A stretch of DNA of 8,557 nucleotides from Candidatus Woesearchaeota archaeon (GTDB taxonomy: Archaea; Nanobdellota; Nanobdellia; Woesearchaeales; WJKV01). The DNA is taken from NCBI GenBank assembly GCA_019323355.1, contig JAHWHI010000003.1, positions 1-8,557 on the forward strand, written 5' to 3'. How positions within the stretch are numbered: position 1 is the stretch's first letter; every line of letters begins with the position of its first letter. The notes under the pieces are model-generated. The model saw nothing but the letters and a program-made list of their open reading frames with translations. It made no database searches and was not told the DNA's origin. This document shows, in pieces, positions 5,773 to 8,557 of the stretch. A program made the translations under genes and the position numbers.

Positions 5773-7664
5773 AATACGATCGCGATCTCGTCACGATCAA
5801 TTCTGTCGATGCATTTATTTAATTTATCAGTTATCATATGTTCTGCTTTCTTTATCTGCCCTAGACGATCAATGATCTGCCTAAAAAATCGGATAAGATC
5901 CCCTTCCTGAAGATTGCATTTGCCAAGCAATTCCTTGAACTCACATCCGTCGCTCCACGCGCGGACAAGAGAATCTATCTTCTTAAGGTTATTAAGTTTC
6001 AGTTCTTTGTTTATGATCTGATTGTCAGTCTTTATCTTGACTGAGGTGCCGACCCTCTTAAAGGAATCAGTCCGCCGGGGCTCATATACAATCGCTCCGA
6101 TCAGCACATTAAGATCAGTCTCAGATAATTTAGTGAAGAATCCTTCAAACAGCAGCTCTGTTATCAGAAGTTCGTCAGCATAAATCTTTTTTGCAAAAGT
6201 TCCTCTTCCAGTCAGGGTCTTGTCCTTTGTGATATATTTGAATCGGGTCAATTTTCGTACAAGATTATTGAACTGCGCCTTTATACGGATCTGTTTCTTA
6301 TCCCGCTGTTTCTTTACAAAATAGCCAAAGTTCTGCTTCAGGATATTTTCTATATGCTCGTCGTCATAATCCTCGATCAGATTAAGAACCATATTTGTGG
6401 ACAACTGGAATTGTGAGATTATAGGTTCAGAGTCCGCATAAGTAATAGAGATAATTTTATCAAGATCATAAGAATTCTTGTCAACCATTGCAAATACATA
6501 ACCGACATCGTCAATTCCTCGTCTACCTGCACGGCCAGCCATCTGGAAATATTCCTTTGAATAAAGGAACCTGAAATTTCTTCCGTCATACTTTCTCATT
6601 GAATTGATGCATGCGCTTCGCGCTGGCATGTTTATTCCTAAAGCGAATGTCTCAGTCGAATAAAGAACACTCACAAGCCCCTGGCCAAATAGAACTTCAA
6701 CAAGCTCTTTTGCCCTCGGAAACATCCCAGCGTGATGCATACCTACTCCCCGCATCAGGATCTGCCTCAACTGCTGGATGCTTTTCATCGAGCGTATCCT
6801 CACAGGAATATACTTGGAAAAATAATCTGCGATCTTAGCCTTTTGTTTTTTTGTTGTGAAATCAAAATCACGCGAACATTCAAGAGCCATCTCTCGTGAT
6901 AGTTTCCTGCTCAGAACAAAAAATATCGTCGGCAGCAGATCTTCCTCTCGAAGGTCTGAGATCAGGTAAAGATGGTTTGGTGGGTTTGGCTGCGGCCTTC
7001 GCCTCCCCTTTCTCCTCTGGAAAGAACGTCCGTCCTTTTCCATCTGTACTATTTTTTTTAATTTGTCAGCCTCGATTATCCCTTCATCATTGTCAAAAAG
7101 AAAGTGCTGCAGGGGAACTGCACGTTTAGTGTAACTAACAACAGAGACAGTATGATTTTTTATTGTCTGGATCCAGTCAGCAAACTGTCGTGCGTTCGGG
7201 ATTGTTGCTGACAGGCAGAGGAATCTTATGTGTGGGGGGCTGAAGATTATTGATTCCTCCCATACAGTGCCTCTCTCAGGATCAGTCATATAATGTATCT
7301 CATCGAATATAACATAGCTTAAGTCAGGCACGATCTGATGCGCAAGCAGCATGTTCCGGTATATCTCTGTAGTCATTATCAGGATAGGCGCTCGATCATT
7401 TATTGTTATATCTCCGGTCATTATACCTATCTTCTCTTCGCCATACTCGTGCACAAAATCTCTGAACTTCTGGTTGCTCAATGCTTTTATCGGTGCGGTA
7501 TATATGACCCGTTTTCCGTCTTTGATAGCTTTATTGATTATATAATCAGCAATGAGAGTCTTGCCTGTTCCAGTCGCAGCACTTACAACTACAGAACGGT
7601 TCTGTTCGATAAAATGGATTGCATCCTCCTGAAACCTGTCAAGAGTGAATTGTTTGTATTTCAT
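5769..7664 (-). CDS. Compact Ski2/Mtr4-like superfamily 2 RNA helicase
   Basis: This is an ATP-dependent helicase of the Ski2/Mtr4 group, which in eukaryotes feeds RNA to the exosome. Visible in order in 631 residues are the Q-like motif FTLDRFQEDAI (6-16), Walker A ATGTGKT (30-36), motif Ia TAPIKALSNQK (56-66), Walker B DEIH (121-124), SAT (152-154), TIFFVLSRK (246-254), GVGMHHAGMFP (306-316), TETFALGINMPAR (337-349) and motif VI QMAGRAGRRG (374-383). The segment RKYDGRNFRF (357-366) and the STNMVLNLIEDY winged-helix start (422-433) are typical of Ski2/Mtr4 rather than Hel308. A DSHCT-like helical domain covers about 485-631 (DELLITELLFEGFF, then the RD-E-I ending). The long arch insertion of Mtr4 is missing; only about 35 residues link winged helix and DSHCT. 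A basic linker (217-223) separates the RecA domains. The ATG overlaps the TGA of the upstream coiled-coil gene. Exosome partnership is inferred from family; neither exosome subunits nor nucleases are in the window. Confidence 0.93.
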   Translation of the reverse strand: MKYKQFTLDRFQEDAIHFIEQNRSVVVSAATGTGKTLIADYIINKAIKDGKRVIYTAPIKALSNQKFRDFVHEYGEEKIGIMTGDITINDRAPILIMTTEIYRNMLLAHQIVPDLSYVIFDEIHYMTDPERGTVWEESIIFSPPHIRFLCLSATIPNARQFADWIQTIKNHTVSVVSYTKRAVPLQHFLFDNDEGIIEADKLKKIVQMEKDGRSFQRRKGRRRPQPNPPNHLYLISDLREEDLLPTIFFVLSRKLSREMALECSRDFDFTTKKQKAKIADYFSKYIPVRIRSMKSIQQLRQILMRGVGMHHAGMFPRAKELVEVLFGQGLVSVLYSTETFALGINMPARSACINSMRKYDGRNFRFLYSKEYFQMAGRAGRRGIDDVGYVFAMVDKNSYDLDKIISITYADSEPIISQFQLSTNMVLNLIEDYDDEHIENILKQNFGYFVKKQRDKKQIRIKAQFNNLVRKLTRFKYITKDKTLTGRGTFAKKIYADELLITELLFEGFFTKLSETDLNVLIGAIVYEPRRTDSFKRVGTSVKIKTDNQIINKELKLNNLKKIDSLVRAWSDGCEFKELLGKCNLQEGDLIRFFRQIIDRLGQIKKAEHMITDKLNKCIDRIDRDEIAIVF

Positions 7665-8557
7665 TTACGCTTCCTGCTTCGCTTCAATAAGTCATCAAGC
7701 TCTCTATCAATAGAATTGAATTCAGATTTGAGATTGCGGTAGAATGATTCATTGCGCCTCTTCTCTTTGTGCTTCTGTCTCTTCTTTGCCTGCTCCTGTT
7801 TTTTCTGTTCAAGAAGCTTTCTTTTCTCTTCCAGTTGTTTCTGCCGTTCTTTCTGTCTTTGTTCATATTTCAGTTTTCTCTCTCGCTCTGATTTTGCTTT
7901 CTCTTTTAGAACTTGTCGGGCTTTTTTCAGCCTATCTTTTTCTTCTTTTCTTTTTTGTTTCTCTAGCAATCGTTTCTGCTTTAGTTTCTCTTTTGAATCA
8001 TCAGGTGCAACCTTCGGCACAACCTTCGCTTTCTCAATATGCTTCTTATGCTTCAGCAGCTCCTCCCGCTTCTTCTTGAGCTCTTCTAGCTTTTTCTTTC
8101 TGACAGCATGTTTATTTTTCAATTTTTCTTCCCGTGTCTTTTCAAGTGCTGATAATTTTGATTTGAACCAGGATGTTTTTTTGACCTTCTTTTTCTCAAC
8201 CTTCTTTATCGGCTTTTCTTCTGGTTCGTCATCTTCTTCATCTTCTTGTTCTTTTTTCTTTTCATTCTTCTTAATTTTTTTCTCTTCTTTCTTGCCTTTA
8301 GATATTATCTGCGTAACAAGCGATTGCGTCGGGTGCGCTTCTATCGGCTCTCCAGGTTTGAATTCAGGAATCTCAAACTTATCCAGCTCTTTCTGCTTAT
8401 CTTTCTCAGCTTTCAAGCGGTCGCTGTCAACAGACAACTGGTTGACTATACCTTTTTCAACTTCTGCAAGCCTGTGAAGCGGTGTTTTCAGCCCTTGAAG
8501 TTTGAGCTTCAGATGAAGCTCGAATACAATGAAGAATATTGCGATAATTGATAACAG
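7661..8557 (-). CDS. Membrane-anchored Lys/Glu-rich coiled-coil protein, 5' end outside the window
   Basis: The frame is open to the right edge, giving 298 visible residues; the TTG at 8437 has no ribosome binding site of note and is internal. The first visible residues (8557-8522) are hydrophobic, LLSIIAIFFIVF, and look like most of a membrane segment that begins upstream. They are followed by HLKLKLQGLK and an amphipathic linker. A Pro-rich stretch comes next (FEIPEFKPGEPIEAHP, about 61-76), then a basic and acidic low-complexity region with EQEDEEDDEPEE at about 104-114. Two long charged helices follow (about 137-175 and 187-270), probably coiled coil. The C-terminal helix SFYRNLKSEFNSIDRELDDL is less repetitive and may be a binding element. 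The positive charge after the membrane segment suggests a cytoplasmic body. The family is not recognised. Overlap with the helicase start (ATGA) suggests the two are made together, so it may tether or organise the helicase, but this is inference. Confidence 0.85.
   Translation of the reverse strand: MLSIIAIFFIVFELHLKLKLQGLKTPLHRLAEVEKGIVNQLSVDSDRLKAEKDKQKELDKFEIPEFKPGEPIEAHPTQSLVTQIISKGKKEEKKIKKNEKKKEQEDEEDDEPEEKPIKKVEKKKVKKTSWFKSKLSALEKTREEKLKNKHAVRKKKLEELKKKREELLKHKKHIEKAKVVPKVAPDDSKEKLKQKRLLEKQKRKEEKDRLKKARQVLKEKAKSERERKLKYEQRQKERQKQLEEKRKLLEQKKQEQAKKRQKHKEKRRNESFYRNLKSEFNSIDRELDDLLKRSRKRK

Noticed and set aside
5813..5826. T-rich stretch downstream of the Kazal gene as a terminator
   Set aside because: It is interrupted by A residues and is explained by Leu, Asn and Lys codons of the helicase on the other strand; position is suitable but evidence is too weak to list.
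8435..8437. TTG at 8437 as the start of the coiled-coil protein
   Set aside because: The frame stays open for 40 more codons to the right edge and those codons encode a hydrophobic segment; the TTG is most likely an internal leucine.
7752..8477. Plus-strand open frame of 241 codons rich in Phe, Ser and Cys
   Set aside because: It is the antisense image of the Lys/Glu-rich coiled-coil gene: AAG and GAA codons read backwards give Phe, Ser and Leu. No ribosome binding site or family motif is present.

Overview
The window looks like a gene-dense archaeal chromosome fragment. The reasons are a transketolase split into separate N- and C-terminal subunit genes, archaeal TATA boxes placed for a leaderless or short-leader transcript, 4-base ATGA start/stop overlaps, and a Ski2/Mtr4-type RNA helicase. 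The small compact genes, the giant lysine/glutamate-rich orphan protein and the membrane-anchored coiled-coil protein would suit a DPANN-type lineage such as Woesearchaeota or Pacearchaeota, but that placement is inference; no rRNA or marker gene is present to settle it.

Layout. Bases 2-3706 (+) are one open frame that runs off the left edge. It encodes at least 1234 residues of an unrecognised, highly charged protein whose C-terminus resembles a WGR nucleic-acid-binding domain. It converges on a two-gene transketolase operon on the minus strand (N-terminal ThDP/PP subunit 5459-4629, then C-terminal Pyr subunit 4632-3703, overlapping by ATGA). A 94-base divergent promoter region (5460-5553) is the only intergenic space. 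It drives the transketolase operon leftward and, rightward, a 72-residue lipoprotein carrying one complete Kazal-type protease-inhibitor domain (5554-5772). That small gene converges on a second minus-strand operon: a coiled-coil protein with an N-terminal hydrophobic segment that runs off the right edge (8557-7661), followed with an ATGA overlap by a compact Mtr4/Ski2-like helicase (7664-5769).

The genes fall into unrelated functional groups: non-oxidative pentose phosphate metabolism, RNA processing, an envelope protease inhibitor and an unknown giant protein. Within each operon the coupling is tight. Both convergent gene pairs end by sharing the self-complementary tetramer CTAG, so each stop codon lies inside the other gene's stop. 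No tRNA, rRNA, CRISPR array, insertion sequence or long repeat was seen. The two edge genes are both longer than the nearest in-window start codon suggests, because their frames stay open to the window boundaries.
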